Source of the DNA: Urechis unicinctus
Lineage: Eukaryota > Annelida > Polychaeta > Xenopneusta > Urechidae
Reading direction: 5' to 3'
NCBI GenBank assembly: GCA_034190875.2
Contig: CM067356.1
Location: forward strand, 62,142,204-62,206,203
Length of the DNA stretch: 64,000 bases
The position numbers were made by a program, and so were the translations under genes. Below, piece by piece: positions 13,250 to 26,725 of the stretch. Each line of letters begins with the position of its first letter. Position 1 is the stretch's first letter. Below the pieces are notes generated by a model. That model made no database searches and was not told where the DNA came from. It worked only from the letters and a program-made list of their open reading frames with translations.

Positions 13250-13369
13250 TCCATTTCTTAATTAGAAGCAGTATTTTTGGATGAGCGTCTTTTCCAGCTG
13301 TGCAAAATTTCCTTTGCAGGGCTCTTATGGCTGTACTTTTCTGAAGCAACATACAACGCTAACATTTGG

Positions 13370-13914
13370 TTAAAGTCTACTACGCCATGAAGTCCGGCTG
13401 CATATGTCACTTTGATCTTTCCCTTTGACATTGGCTGAAAGTGTCTTTTTCTTCACGATCGACAATCCACGAATGCACGGCGTCGTGACATATGCGATGA
13501 TATATTCGCCGTTGGATACATTTGGATCGACATGCGCCATAAATAAACCTGCCTTGCACAAATAATGCTCAGCTCGGCTAGGCAATCAAAGCATTGGACT
13601 TCTACAAAACAATACGTATGTACGATATCGGATTAAACCCTTTACTTCATATGCTTAACAACACAAAGACATGTAATAAAAACGGCATGCCGTGAACCTT
13701 GAGTTTTCTAAAGTTGGTGCGCATATCACACATGCGAAATCCCATCTACACTGAAAAGACTATTACTGTCAATAACGTAAACGTTTTTGATGATATCCGC
13801 AAGCCTTATGCAATAAAAATAACTGTTTACCGGCCCTGCAACCCATATACGTGTGACTCTCTATGGCCCTTTAATGCGTTGTCTAGTCTAGTGCACGGGG
13901 ATGGCGGAATATAA
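13370..13914. pseudogene. Two short protein-like fragments
   Basis: A minus-strand frame (13,370-13,585) and a plus-strand frame (13,699-13,914) both have recognisable but broken partners in copy 2 (44,867-45,109 and about 45,230-45,440). Neither matches a family that I recognise. Confidence 0.2.
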
Positions 13915-16089
13915 TCATTATATTCAGCATGATAAACTGGATGATATTTGTACGATGTCGGACACTATAGTAACTTTGCAATAAATTGGTGAGCTGACAT
14001 TCAATATTTACATCAACGAAGGGTGCACAAGTGTGTCAGACCATCACATTACACAGACGGGGCCCTGATGTACTCCTGAGATTAGTGTGACAATTCAGAC
14101 GCCTTAGTTGGAGATTAGTTTATCAAAACCGTTGGTTAGTTAGATCAACCAAATGCTCATTGCAGACAAGGGGTGGACCAGTCTCGTAAAATGCACTATA
14201 ACAAGTAATACAACATCATAACAATGCTGCGCTGTCACGGATCGTAACATTTATGGAGATTGCCTGTCAAGTGACCCTACTCATATGAGAAAGCCTGCGA
14301 TATAGTGCAACCTAGTCCCGAAGGTCAGGGGAAAAAAACGCAGATCAAAGCCAATTTTGCTATACTGAACAACTGTGCTTCGCCTATTGTGTACTTTCAG
14401 CGTATTGTACAAGCAGCTTTGATAGCATGTCCGTTTGTGTTACCGGCTTCTGCATTTTTCTGTATCAATTAATCTCAATGGTACTTTGTTGGAGGACAGT
14501 GAAAGACTAAGCTAGAAAGCTATGGCTTCACGGTCAACTGCAAAAAAATCGTACATTTGGAGCCTTATGACTAGATATTCGTCTATAATCTTCTCATACA
14601 TTCAGCCACACATTATAGGCAAAAAATAAACAATATGTGGTGCGCGCTACAGGATCAAGTACAAATGCTCATAACAAGCAAGTTAGAAATACAGGAATAG
14701 AATTGGGCTGTCATACTATGTAGATTCAATTCGTGTTGTTAATATCGCTATATCATAATCATTATAGGTCGCTTTGCATTGATCATAATGATGAATATGT
14801 CTCAAATTAGAAGTAATCAGACTTTATTGGTCAGTGACATATTGCAAAGAAATGCTCCGTCATTACTAAATCCATAGCATGTATTCGAGCCAATGGCAGT
14901 CGTAAATCTATACCGCCTCCTGCCTGTCTGCCAAAGTCAATCACTGTAGCTTATGTACTAAGCAGCAGAGCCATTAATGTAGCATTGCTCTGATCAGCAC
15001 AAATGTTACCTAATCAAGAAATACCCTCTATTTACTCACATAAACAATATAACGGTAGGAAGGCTGAATGGTGATAAGTTACCGGCAATATCAACTTATG
15101 CTTGACGAGGATTGCTGCGTTTACTATAAACCAGAAATGGCTCAGACAACAGTACTTGTATCCACTAGCTGTATATTAAATGTGTAATGGACGGTACAAT
15201 ATAGATGGATGTGCTTATGCCGTTTATCATTACAGAAAATCACACGCACGTTGGGCGCTCACATTGCCTTGTGTCGATCAATACATTCTGTATTATTGGA
15301 ATGACGAAACCTACAGAAAGCAGAGAAGATAAATATCAAGCAGACAAAGTTCAATACAATTGATGATTCATTCATCGGTGCAATCCTAATGTTCCCAATT
15401 CTAGTCAATGCCGGTCATTAAAAAATCCAAATTGCCTTTCAGCAAACGAGTAGGTCGAGCGTCTAGACAGGTAGGTTCCTGGCATGAGTTAGCCTTAGAA
15501 AGTACGCATTAGATTTCCACCTCATCGATCTCCACTTTGATGCAGAGTTTGGGCATCCATGAACGATGCATTGTTTGCCATGAGTAGAGATGAGAACCAT
15601 CGTACAGCTTCTGCAGCATGGCATTGTGCATTGCAGTGACTTGTTGTTTTACGTAGACTGCAGCAAATATTCAAGCCATCTGAATATAACTTTTTTAATG
15701 TACGCCTCATTATCTTTACCTTGGTTAATGTCTGAACTTGTCACTCGGTCGATTGTAGTTGGTTGCACGACTACACACAATCCCTCAGAGTTTCTGCGTC
15801 AATAGCATTGCGTAACTAACGGATTGTTTTGGCTCCACGTGATGATTACCAACTACCGATTTATTGCTTCATTTTTTCACTCTGTCAGAAACATTGTCCG
15901 GAGTGTCAAGTGCGGGGGTGTTAAGAGGAAAGCAAATTCCGATTTGAACATATCAACGGATTACAGCATGTAGGGTAAAAAATGCGGTTGAACGCTTCTT
16001 ATATTGGCAAAAATTCATCGTCAAAACCGATCCCCTAGTTAGAACAATATTCATTCAAGAGCATTCAAGCATTTATTAACCTCCAATGT

Positions 16090-16346
16090 CCTCAGGCGGT
16101 AGTGCATTAAACCGATTTAACCCGTTCCTGTCTTGCAGGTCTGCACATCAAGCTCTGTTTCTTTGCTTCACTGGCTTCGGTCCTCATTCGGTAAAGATTG
16201 AATGGATATTTAATCACTATTGAGGCAGCATGCGAGATGCATTCTCCAGTTGTTATTATAGCTCTCTCGGTTGTCCTTGCCGAAAACGTCCGGTGCAATC
16301 TATGTCCGGTGCAATCCTTGTCCGGTGCAATCCTTGCCCGGTGCAA
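16090..16346 (+). pseudogene. Decayed fragment shared with 49,035-49,373
   Basis: The plus-strand reading matches copy 2 residue by residue over a stretch containing RSCLAGL, CFFASLAS, IEAA.EMHS and VVLA.NVR. Several base differences between copies are silent in this frame, which supports past coding. It is broken here. No family is recognised. Confidence 0.35.
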
Positions 16347-16351
16347 TCCTT
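16288..16351 (+). repeat. 16-bp tandem repeat, four units
   Basis: Four head-to-tail units of GTCCGGTGCAATCCTT, with a few variant bases. The matching place in copy 2 (about 49,313) has a single unit, so the expansion happened in copy 1 after the duplication. Confidence 0.85.
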
Positions 16352-17949
16352 GCTAATATTTACCAAATCAGGTAAACGTCATCATTTTCTTTGGTTATGT
16401 ATTGATTTCGAATATGGATTGATTGGCTGAAATATTTACAAAAAAGAATTGATAACAATCCATAGAAATTATATAAACGTCCCATTTACTTGAATACTAT
16501 CAAACAGGAACATTTGTGCGGTTTTAAGGACGACTATTCGTCGTTCCATCCGACCATGTGCGGTTTGTCTAGGTACATAATACAGCTTTCTTCGAAATTT
16601 CTCTTTAGGATGATAATCCTTTCTTAAACGTTACTTGTTTAAAATAACCACGTGAAATTAATGGTTCATTTTCGCTGTAATTGCATGATGAATGTTTTCA
16701 CTGCAAGCTTTATGGTTGTAATACTTTGTTTGATGCATGCCTCGTCATTTCTAATCATGATTGTCGGCCCACTCAAGCATATGACGCAAAATCAATAACT
16801 ATAGCAGGATATACGCTGCTGATACAGAATACTTGATGCCTTAATCTCGAAAAATTAATCTTATGATAGCTTTTGCATATACCGTATGTAGTAGAGTACA
16901 ACCTGATAGTAAGTTGTCAATGGATAAGAAGAATAGATAAACAATCGATGTGATTGCGTCCACCTTTAATAACATCAGAGATCGCACAAAAATTATCACT
17001 GGAAAGATTATGTTTGCATCAAATGGTAGCGTTAGTGCACTTGGCTATTTGCCTATATAAAAAGACATGACTGTAAACGTTGTTAGTTCCATTACGGAGC
17101 AGCTTACAGTCCGTTCAGGATCATTTCACTTATCTATGCTAAATGCGCCCTTTATAACTGCCTTTCCGTTCCTGGTCTGGACAATATGTATAAGAATATA
17201 TCCATAAGACCATGCCTTCTCAAATTGTGCGCTGACACTACTTACACTGTGTTCATCATCAATTCCCGCGCAGGGGTCATACATCCTGAATGACTTTTGT
17301 CTGTGACGTGTCTGGGATATGGATTATCGATGGATATAGGATGCAATCCCCTATTAAAGACATGTCGTATAATCAATAATGGGTACTGATCATGCATATT
17401 CATGGTATTAAAGTATCAATCTCGTCAAAAGTTAATTGCAGTATATAGCTTTGCATTGCCCCATTCCATTACCCATCGTAAGCGATACTGCCAGATTCAA
17501 TAGATCGGATCATAATTACTGACACCATCGCCCTTGATAAATATTTTCTGCTAAATGCATAGATGACATAATCTAAATCGTTTTACTTAGAAAGCAAACA
17601 AATATAGGTAAATCAAAATACTCCGTTTTATGCATCCATAGCGATTATTTTCCTCTATGCATCCTTGCTAAGTGGTTTGTGACCGCAAATGTTTGTTAAT
17701 TAGAGGGTGCTGCAGCGGACTTTAAACTTGCACTTTCTGTTTTAATAATACCAGTATGATAATGGCGCAGGACTGCGTTAAATGTCTAAGAGATCTTTGA
17801 TATCCTCTGAAATATACGATTTATTGGCAATTAACCTTGAATGTCATACAATTGATTAATTAATGGTAGCGGAATATGGGTCAATCGAAATATAGAACGT
17901 TTATTCGGGAGTGAACCTGAAAAGTTTTCAGAAAGCGCCGCTGCATAAA

Positions 17950-18240
17950 GCATCATATATCAAGATTACAAACGTGCTTAGGCAACTTAATGCATCTCAA
18001 ATGTGCAGTACGACCAGCAAAATCGAGTCGTATCAATAAAAGCAAAACGAGTCAGTGTTATCAGCCTATTAACGTCCATACAGCGATTATGCAATGAGCA
18101 AATATTTGTGCCTCCCTTGTGCACTTTCTTTTTTGTGTTATGCAAAAAAGCACAAATATGTGGTGATAGCGTTGATGCGTCATTCCCGGCCAAGTGCGGT
18201 ATAATTCTAATTCAGTATGTATGATTATCTAGTATTGTAT
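17950..18240 (+). repeat. Junction in part B also seen at 24.2 kb
   Basis: The stretch 18,025-18,101 recurs at 24,187-24,260 almost base for base over about 70 bp. Immediately after it, copy 1 continues here with sequence matching 51,895-52,010, while at 24,260 it continues with sequence matching 50,560-50,980. These two parts are neighbours in copy 2, so copy 1 was split at this point. Confidence 0.65.
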
Positions 18241-20204
18241 CATAAACCGACAAGTCCATATTGTGCACAGCAATTATCAATTCTAAACCAACATAGTGAA
18301 AAACACCAGCGTGTCTATCGCTAAGACAAACATGCACGTGTGATCTAGTAACATGTTGCAGAATGTATTTAAATGAGCAACTCCCCCACAAAACTGCCAG
18401 TCCAGTGCTATTAGCGCTTAATAATAATTATATAAGCATCACAATCAGAGTTGCATGCATCGGAAATATTTGTCGTTGATTTATGTAGCTCGAGAGCTGT
18501 TGTAAGGAACCCTACCATGGCGTGTGTATCACAGCCTATATATGCACCCACAACCATAGGACGTAGTGGGTTGTCAAAGGATTGTCCGGATTGTTTGCAA
18601 GCCATTTATGTAACATAAGAATAGTACAGTAAGTTTGTGATAAAATGCAGAGTCAATAATGCTTCCCTTATCAGGGGATCACCAAATGCACTTATCTCCG
18701 TGTAAAAACAAGGGGCCGGTTCTATGAATTAATGACCTGATAAACTTGAAGCAAGAACGAATCAATTGATTGTAGTGTTCCATCGAAAATATGCATTCAT
18801 TGCAGCAGATAGATATGAATTGAGAAAAAGGTTCTGATATACCTTTTGTTGTCCTCTTTGTGTTAGCAAGGCATACGTTGAGGACCTCTTTTTGAAAAAC
18901 AACAGAACACAACAGGCAGAACAGGTGTGAAGGTTCAGCTAATAAACATAATCTATAGCCGGGCTATGCTGAGAATAGTAAACTGACGGTAATCTAAATA
19001 TGCTTGTCAATGGGCCTCGCAATCTGTGCAATGGTTGCATAACGATTGAACGCAGAATGTGTGAATTTATCATCCACATACAGAGATTTGATAGATTCAC
19101 AGTATAAGAAAAATTGCTTCCACGTCTTGATACTGGACAGAAACGGCGAATCAACTCGATGCATATTAATCTTTAACGATATCATTTGTCTATTGCCTTA
19201 CCGAATAAATGTATACATAAATGATTTGATAGACGCCATGGCCTTGGAGATTAAGGAAATAAATATATAGATATAGGACATTTGAAAGAACTTCTTTGCT
19301 GTGCATCTATAATGGTGATCGTTCTGATCATACCTTAATATAGTCATAGTTGCTCTCGCTAATTACAATTAGTTGCTCACTATAGCCCGTACATGCACAT
19401 CGATAACGGTGATCATTGACTCAAGGATGAATGTCATGGCTGCATGTCACAATTAGTATTGCAGTGAACCTACTTAATACTCAATGTTCCAATGCCTTAC
19501 CGAGTACAAGTATACATAGCTGGTCTGATAGACGCCATGTTCTAATGTGATCAGGCTCTAAGGCGTGTGCGCATAAGACACATGTGCTTGCGTACATCAT
19601 CAATGTTGTTGAAAACAACTCATCCGATCGTTTCGCTGAATTTGCATTCACATTCGAACATTATCAAGAACCCTTGCACGTAAACGGCCACTATAGTGAT
19701 GCGATTTAGTTTGGCATATATGGTAATGGATTGGTTCTTCGGTAGCGTCAATTTTACAACCCACGTCCTGCTGTGTTACCAAGTGATGCAATGTTCATCG
19801 TGATTGCTGACCATATGCAATGCAAAACCCGGAGCAAATAAGATGGCGGGAACAAGTGCATCGTCGTCCGTTATTTTACAGCTCATTCGACCATTCTTGC
19901 ACCATGTGCTCATAGTATCAGTCAATATCAGAGTTAATAACCCTGCCAAGACTACGGCAATCATATTCATTTAAATAATGACGTGTACATGTAAAGGAAA
20001 ACATATTACCACAACCCGATAAAATAGTTCACCAACATGTGCAACCTCCATCAATCAATTATGAACTTGGCGGGGTAACTCACTAACCTTCAGAGTCTAT
20101 TGCTGTGAATTAGTAAGCTTATTTCTGAAGCATATTACTGCTCTCAATGTTTAGCTACAACAAGAGTAATGACTATCTTCACATTTTTGCAGTTGTGTGG
20201 TTAG

Positions 20205-23175
20205 CGACAGTAATTACCCAGCGATACTATGCACGGCGGGTATGTATAAAAACCTATTCAACCTAACATTTGCAGTCGCAAAGATGGATTTTTTTTTTCA
20301 CAATGCTCTTTTCTTGTAAGGGCATACAGTGCATTTATAAATGCTGATTTAAACTTTGCTGCGTACAGAACACGGCGAAGAGCCAAACCCATCTAAAATA
20401 CACAAAGGATGGTTCCCATGTACTCCGGTGGTTGTGCAAAGAAATATGATGCAAATGCTTATATGCGCAACAACACCTTGTATGGTATTATCGAATACTA
20501 TGTATATACCTTTTAGGACATTCTATAGCATTAGCTTCAGTCAATCTGTACTGCACATAAGAGCTGTCGGATTTGGGTCGATATATTTGCTTCTTTAAAA
20601 AAAAAAATAATTACCAGCTCATCGTGCGGCGGTGTGACTATGCTTTTGAAATATATGTAGATCATTATAAAATCTGCATATTTTGGCCGAGCAATATTTC
20701 TGGACTCCAAAGCAATTTCATCAATATTGCCAGACTAATTTGCAGAACGAGAACGAGAACGAGGCATATGGCGAACAGTTTACTTATGATCTTTTGATAG
20801 TGTCACTTGAGTCGTTGCATAGCAATGACCAACCGCTCCAAAATAATTATAAATTATCTACGGAGTCAATTGCAGCAGCATACAAAGAGTTTGAGAAGGT
20901 TTATAACTGCATAAATTGATACTGTGGTTTCATGAAACATCGAAAGTTAATTACAATAATTTCATAGCGGTAATTTTGATGGTTGACTATAACAATCAAA
21001 CCAAAATTATAGCGTAATAGTGCAGGAAGGGTGCCAACAGGACATGACATGATTTTAAATGAATTAAACACGCAACCCGCTGCGAAATATAAGTACCAAT
21101 GCTCAAGAATGTGGAGAATAATCTATGGATTCTTTGGTTGAATATGGTGCCCCTTAGCAGTGATTGACATAGAATATTACGCAAATTATATTATCTTAAT
21201 AAGGATGCGCAAAACTGGTGCTGTCAATCAATGCACCAAGTAACAGCCATAAGTGGAGCCCGTTACTTACTAGGTCTGTTTTTAATTAAAGTTGTAAACG
21301 ACATATTCATTCGAAGGTTTCGTCGTTGGTCGTTCACCTGAATAGTTGATTGACTGCCGTTGTACAACTTTTGTCCGATTGGAATACAATGTGTGCTTTT
21401 TATCAACGCGATCTACGCAATGTAATTAGCTCATGTCAAATCACTACAGAATTATTCACGTTTGCCATATGTCTTCTAAATAAACTGTACCTTGGCTACA
21501 ACTATGGTGCAGCACCTCGCACAACTGGCACCTAAATACTCAATATGTATGTAATCTTGTACTGCGCAATTTAATGCATACATATGCCTGATCAATAACG
21601 CATTGAGCTTGTGACTATAATGCACTAAAGGTCATTTGTTTTCGTAGCTGACTAGCTAATTCAATCAGGGATAATAGTTGTTGCCGTTTGATTGTGTTTG
21701 TAGCAGTGTTGTAGGGCAGTCATTGTCACATTTTGGCATGCAATGATCATCACAAAATCAAATATAATTGTTTATTGTCTAGAGGCTATTATCTTATTTT
21801 AAGTACCCAGTCAGCAAGCATGACGTGATGCAACAACGGTAGTCATTGTATGGACAAAAACAGATAATGCTGTTCGATTATTGAATGACACAGAGTCACA
21901 TAAGTGCGTGAAACAGACCAACGCTAAGCGTGACAAAGATGTTTATAGCAAGAGGTTAATAGTACAAAATCAGACATATAAGTAGCACTTATTAGAAGAG
22001 TGGCTCACATACTGTTCTGTATGTGTCGAATGTCGGGTAGGAGCCAAAATAAATGGCCAAACAACCACCGCACTAGTATCATATCATGGCAAGTTCTGGC
22101 ATTTGGCAAATTCGCACACTATTGCCAGTTGCAGTCATTGATTCTGCCCAAAAGTTAAGTAAAAATTGTGGCTTTGAGATTTATATAATCGGCCACATAC
22201 ACTTAAAACAACTGACTAAACATACTTTGTATGACATTGGCTAGCTAAATAACGTATTTCTCTCTAGTACTGGATTAATGTTCAGGTAACATTTAATCAA
22301 CATACGCTAAGAAAGCGTTGTGCGCCTTCATTCATGCACTTCAAATAAAGCTGATCAGGGAATTTCTTTGTGCTGCTCCCGGATATATTACCCAAGCCAT
22401 GCAATAAGCTTGACAATTCAAAACAACAAAATACGCATTTAATGGCTATGAGAATACTGTAAACACTTGCACAGTCATCCCAAGTTTTGCCTTGAAAAGA
22501 CGCTCTTGCATATTAATGATAACATAAGCTTGCCCCAAGCTGAATTGACTAATTGTGGGCAATTTCTAATTGTGGACAACCGGATTACAAATGGTTGCCC
22601 ATGCGATTGACAGGGTTGGTCAAATACTATTAAACCAGGATATTTGTTGTACAAGAACGGTCAGAACTGGATACAATTTCTACACGATGTTGCCTTGTCA
22701 CAAGTGAACACTTTCTGTAACAAGAAAGTTGAGCAATGTATGACATATTTTGTTATTAGCAGAGAAGCAAGTCACATTAGGGCCGATTGCGTGTATACTT
22801 AGATGTTGGCTATAACTGGCTCTCGAACAGCACCATCTGCTATCTTGTTTCATAGAATGCTTTATAATATCACTCGCCAAATATTGTATGAAAGAGAAGA
22901 TCCTAATCCATATGCACATGTCCGTATAGTTAAACGATGTTTTATGGTATTTGATGAGAGGAAGCAATGGTTCATGATAACTATCAATCATATGATGTAT
23001 CATTATGAATAAACGTGAATGGCGATTGCATTTTCAGGGTCGGCAAGGCAAACCTTGGTCAGCAAAATATTGCATTAAGTATTCATGCATCATTTCAATC
23101 TTAACTGTTCAGCTTGGAGTAACGACGCATGTTCAGACCGAATCAAAGCCTGCCTATCCTCAAATATTTACCCCT
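20205..23175. other. Copy-1-specific 3-kb stretch with short protein-like frames
   Basis: In copy 2 the equivalent interval is only about 0.2 kb (55,250-55,460). It holds several short plus-strand frames: 20,356-20,598, 20,683-20,919 (with an Asn/Glu-rich stretch and a helical tail), 21,350-21,535 and 22,803-23,012. They read as protein pieces but match no family that I know, and no splice pattern joining them is convincing. Confidence 0.45.
20683..20919 (+). CDS. Hypothetical 78-codon frame
   Basis: An ATG-started frame with a balanced, mostly hydrophilic composition: an aromatic/Gln start, an Asn-Glu repeat, then a helical stretch ending near KEFEKVYNCIN and a TGA stop. It has no second copy in the window and no recognised family. 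It could be a decayed exon of the same unknown element. Confidence 0.25.
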   Translation: MAEQYFWTPKQFHQYCQTNLQNENENEAYGEQFTYDLLIVSLESLHSNDQPLQNNYKLSTESIAAAYKEFEKVYNCIN

Positions 23176-23879
23176 TTAACGTACGTCCTGATAGGCAAAT
23201 CGTTTGGGAAAATAAATTACTCCACTTGCTGCAAATGATTGGCTGTTGAATAATATTAGAGACGTTTGGCGGCTCAGGTCCTGACTAATGTTTACAAAAA
23301 GAATGTTCGCCGAGCCTTAAGATCCGTCGCTGTAGTAGGCAACACCGAAAGGGTCATCTAAATTACGATACGTCACAAATGCCTAGCTTGAAATAGCCAT
23401 ACTAATTATGCTGATGGGTATGCGCACTGTAATGCAAAGCCATTGAAGGCTCAAGATCAGTGGTGGAATATGCTCCCGAGATCTTGATCAAGACATGATA
23501 TAGGCTGCGTTATTGCAGACGCGGTAAAGTCTTGAGAGCAGTACATCTGAGATGCAACACATGGGAATGGCAAAGTCGATGTCTAGTGACTAGACTAGGT
23601 ACTTTGTAGTTTCGACAGTCACCCTCCTCCGTACATGGTCGATATTGCGGAGGTGGAAAGTCGCTGACTTGAGCATGTTGCTGACATGGACTGCAATTGA
23701 GAAGGAATAATCTAATATGTCACGATATTTCTGTTGGCCCCTTATAAAGCTGGAATTCTGATCGTGCAACTGAAAGGGTCGATATTGTAATGTCGCTGAG
23801 TACTACGCCTACAAAGCTGCTCATATCACCGAGTCAGCATTTATAAGGGTTCAATATTATCTACCGTGCTCATAGGATA

Positions 23880-24160
23880 TATACGAGGTTGCAATTATCA
23901 TTCTTCTTTACTTGAGTGCCGCTCACAACACACTAGGATTAATTATGAGCCTCGGTATCAATGATCAAACATTTAAGTGGATTAAGTCTTACCTTTCGAA
24001 AGTTTGGCTGATTTAATATAAACTCATCGACATTCCGCACCAATAATGGTTGGGGTTCAGGTTGAGTTGATGAGGGCTTGAATGGAGAACCATGGTACTA
24101 CTGACTGGACATCGCTGTATTTGGCTTAAGTGTCACAAAATGTTATTAATCTATTACAGA
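23880..24160 (+). mobile_element. LINE reverse-transcriptase remnant, copy 1
   Basis: From 23,903 the plus strand reads LLYLSAAHNTLG, then LGI, then WIKSYLSKV before a stop at 24,014. This is the spacing of the reverse-transcriptase core of CR1/L2/Jockey-like LINEs, where the active-site block is D-L-S-A-A-F-D-T-I-D-H followed by LGI and W..SYLS.R. The catalytic Asp and Phe have changed (H-N for F-D) and the GVPQGS-like region downstream is degraded, so it is dead. It sits at the same place as the remnant at 56,160-56,660 in copy 2, so it predates the duplication. Confidence 0.7.
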
Positions 24161-24186
24161 ATGCTTGGTGCTATTCAGAGTACTTA

Positions 24187-24720
24187 AGTCAATAAAAGCT
24201 TAACGAATTCAGTGTTATCAGCCTATTAACGTCCACACAGCGATTATGCAATGAGCAACGATGTTGTGGGTCATAGTCGGACCTACTGCTAAAAAACATT
24301 TTAGTATATTGAATACAAAACGGACATAAGGTCGGTGGAATTAACGTCAACGATATATTACAGCTCAAACTTTACCTTCGCAGCATATCCGTTTTACGGA
24401 CGCGGGCAATACATCAAACAGCTTCATGCATCATTAAAATAATGAAATGGCATCTAAATGAAGGCACAGAGCTACAAAGTGGCTTTTACCACAAAAGTTG
24501 GTTGGTACTGACCTTCTTCTTTATTTCTTTATGATCGAAATCGTTTGAGGAGATATGGGTGCCAAAGAATCAATCACTTATTTCGTAGCTTAGCGAAATT
24601 AATCCAATGGTCGTTTTCGAAACATTACAAAAATCATATTTGCTTAATAGGAATGGAAGACTATTGCTGTCAACCAATGCAGCAAGCAACATATCTCCAA
24701 GAGATTAGATATGTTGATAT
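24187..24720 (+). repeat. Displaced block of part B
   Basis: 24,240-24,700 matches 50,560-50,980 (shared landmarks: CTTCGCAGCATATC, AATGAAATGGCAT, CTTCTTCTT and TCGTTTTCGAAA). In copy 2 that block lies between the equivalents of 17.9 and 18.1 kb, so it has moved about 6 kb in one of the copies. A plus-strand frame (24,545-24,769) overlaps it and is not obviously conserved. Confidence 0.7.
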
Positions 24721-25160
24721 GAAAATCTGGTCTATATTTGTTTTGTTTTATTTACCTGTCCTCACTTAATTTTGCTGTTAATTTTTATTGTAAACAAAAT
24801 CAATGTCATCTCCGTTACATGCACCGTTCTGTGACAATGGGAAGAAATTTCTCTAGTTATAGGCTAGCTGGTATATATTGTATCAGATGAGCGCTTATAT
24901 AAGCGTCCTCCAGACAACTGACTCACATTACGCTAACACATACCAAGCTGGCGGAGGCTAATAATCTGACCAAAGAACATCGTCCAAATCACAACTGCAC
25001 AAAAGATCTTAGGGTTCTTGTATCACGTTTCAGTAGAAGCTGAAAAACGTTCAAGTGCAATATTAGGTTCATCACTTACATTGATGGCATGTTCTTAGAT
25101 TATACTTGGAAAGTGTCCTGATTTATAAACACTGTATGCATAGTGAATTGTAGATAAATC

Positions 25161-25832
<672 letters not shown>

Positions 25833-25854
25833 GACCAATTTGGCACAATTCATC

Positions 25855-25909
25855 GACCATTTTGGCCCCTACTTACATTTTGGTCGATGATCATGGGGCC
25901 AAAATAGTC
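25855..25909. repeat. Imperfect hairpin beside the (TA)n run
   Basis: GACCATTTTGGCCCC (25,855-25,869) pairs with GGGGCCAAAATAGTC (25,895-25,909), with one G-T-type mismatch and a 25-nt loop. The loop itself contains TGGTCGATG, which can pair with CATCGACCA at 25,852-25,860, so two foldings compete. It may be the end of a small foldback element that starts in or near the TA run. Confidence 0.6.
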
Positions 25910-25918
25910 AGCGTCATC

Positions 25919-26432
25919 TCATAGGCTTACACAACTGCGCTTCTTCACCAAAGTGTAACTTTGTTTGCCACTACTATCCACTTTTTTGGCGATAAATGCC
26001 TTTCCCCGCCAGGTCTGCGAGCTATACCAACTGATTTTCCACCACGCCTTTTGCAGGAGGTACATAGAAGACATAATAGAGATATCCACGACAAACCACA
26101 GGACGGGCCGGATATGTTGCATCCTACCCACACGTCATTGATAAATCTCGAGGTGGTACGTGTAGGGGTGCGTATATCGATTGCTTGCAAGGTCGATTCA
26201 TCATGGTAGACATATGTATGTTTCCGCTCTTACGAAGTCCCATACACCGAGCCATGCAAATTGACTTGCCAATGACATTAACCGTCCGTGAGTTGGGGGC
26301 TAATGGGGTCTGAGTTTGTGCATTTGACAATACCAGTAACGGTAGTTGGCTTGTCGCTTGTTCATTTGCCTCGGGCTCGAAACGCGGGATATGTGCGTCA
26401 AGGGTCACCCCGCGCCCTTCCATAAGTGTCAC
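25919..26432 (-). other. GC-richer stretch with overlapping short frames
   Basis: This stretch is visibly richer in G and C than its surroundings. The minus strand has a 102-codon frame (26,124-26,432) and others (25,945-26,190 and 25,919-26,131). The plus strand is open at 25,961-26,209. The minus-strand peptide is Pro/Thr/Asn-rich and protein-like, and might be an exon or a mobile-element fragment. No catalytic motif is visible. Confidence 0.3.
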
Positions 26433-26725
26433 TCTTAAATTCAGATAAAGACATCAGTGTTGATTTTGCCTGCCAAAGGCCACTAGTCAGTAAGTGTAAC
26501 GAGAGTTCAGACATGATTACAAAAACTTCTACCACACCAACTGTTCTCTGCTTGTAGGTGTGAGTAGCATGACGGTTGAAAGTCTCAAGTAAAAAAACAT
26601 CGACTATGACGTCCTGTTTGTCAGGTCATAAGATCTTAATTTTTCGTTAAGATTAAGTGGCTGTGTTTGGTAGACAGTATTTGGTTATGCAAATGCTGAG
26701 GTTTAAAACGTCCGTGACTACTACA

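Larger units (their letters stand above)
10195..25160 (+). repeat. Segmental repeat part B, copy 1
   Basis: Direct match to about 35,680-57,240. Anchor pairs: 10,357 with 35,901; 10,385 with 38,690; 11,045 with 39,420; 11,725 with 41,655; 12,570 with 41,855; 13,420 with 44,950; 14,060 with 47,310; 14,400 with 47,697; 15,205 with 48,266; 16,110 with 49,140; 17,030 with 49,665; 18,150 with 51,930; 18,330 with 53,440; 19,100 with 54,140; 19,850 with 54,830; 20,160 with 55,160; 23,270 with 55,525; 25,020 with 57,100. Copy 1 lacks several kilobases present in copy 2 and has pieces of its own (about 11,890-12,555 and 20,205-23,175). Short protein-like stretches shared by both copies suggest that the ancestor carried genes. 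All are broken in this copy and no family is named. Confidence 0.88.

Noticed and set aside
26124-26432. Retrotransposon polyprotein fragment on the minus strand
   Set aside because: The Pro/Asn-rich peptide has no protease, zinc-knuckle or reverse-transcriptase motif.
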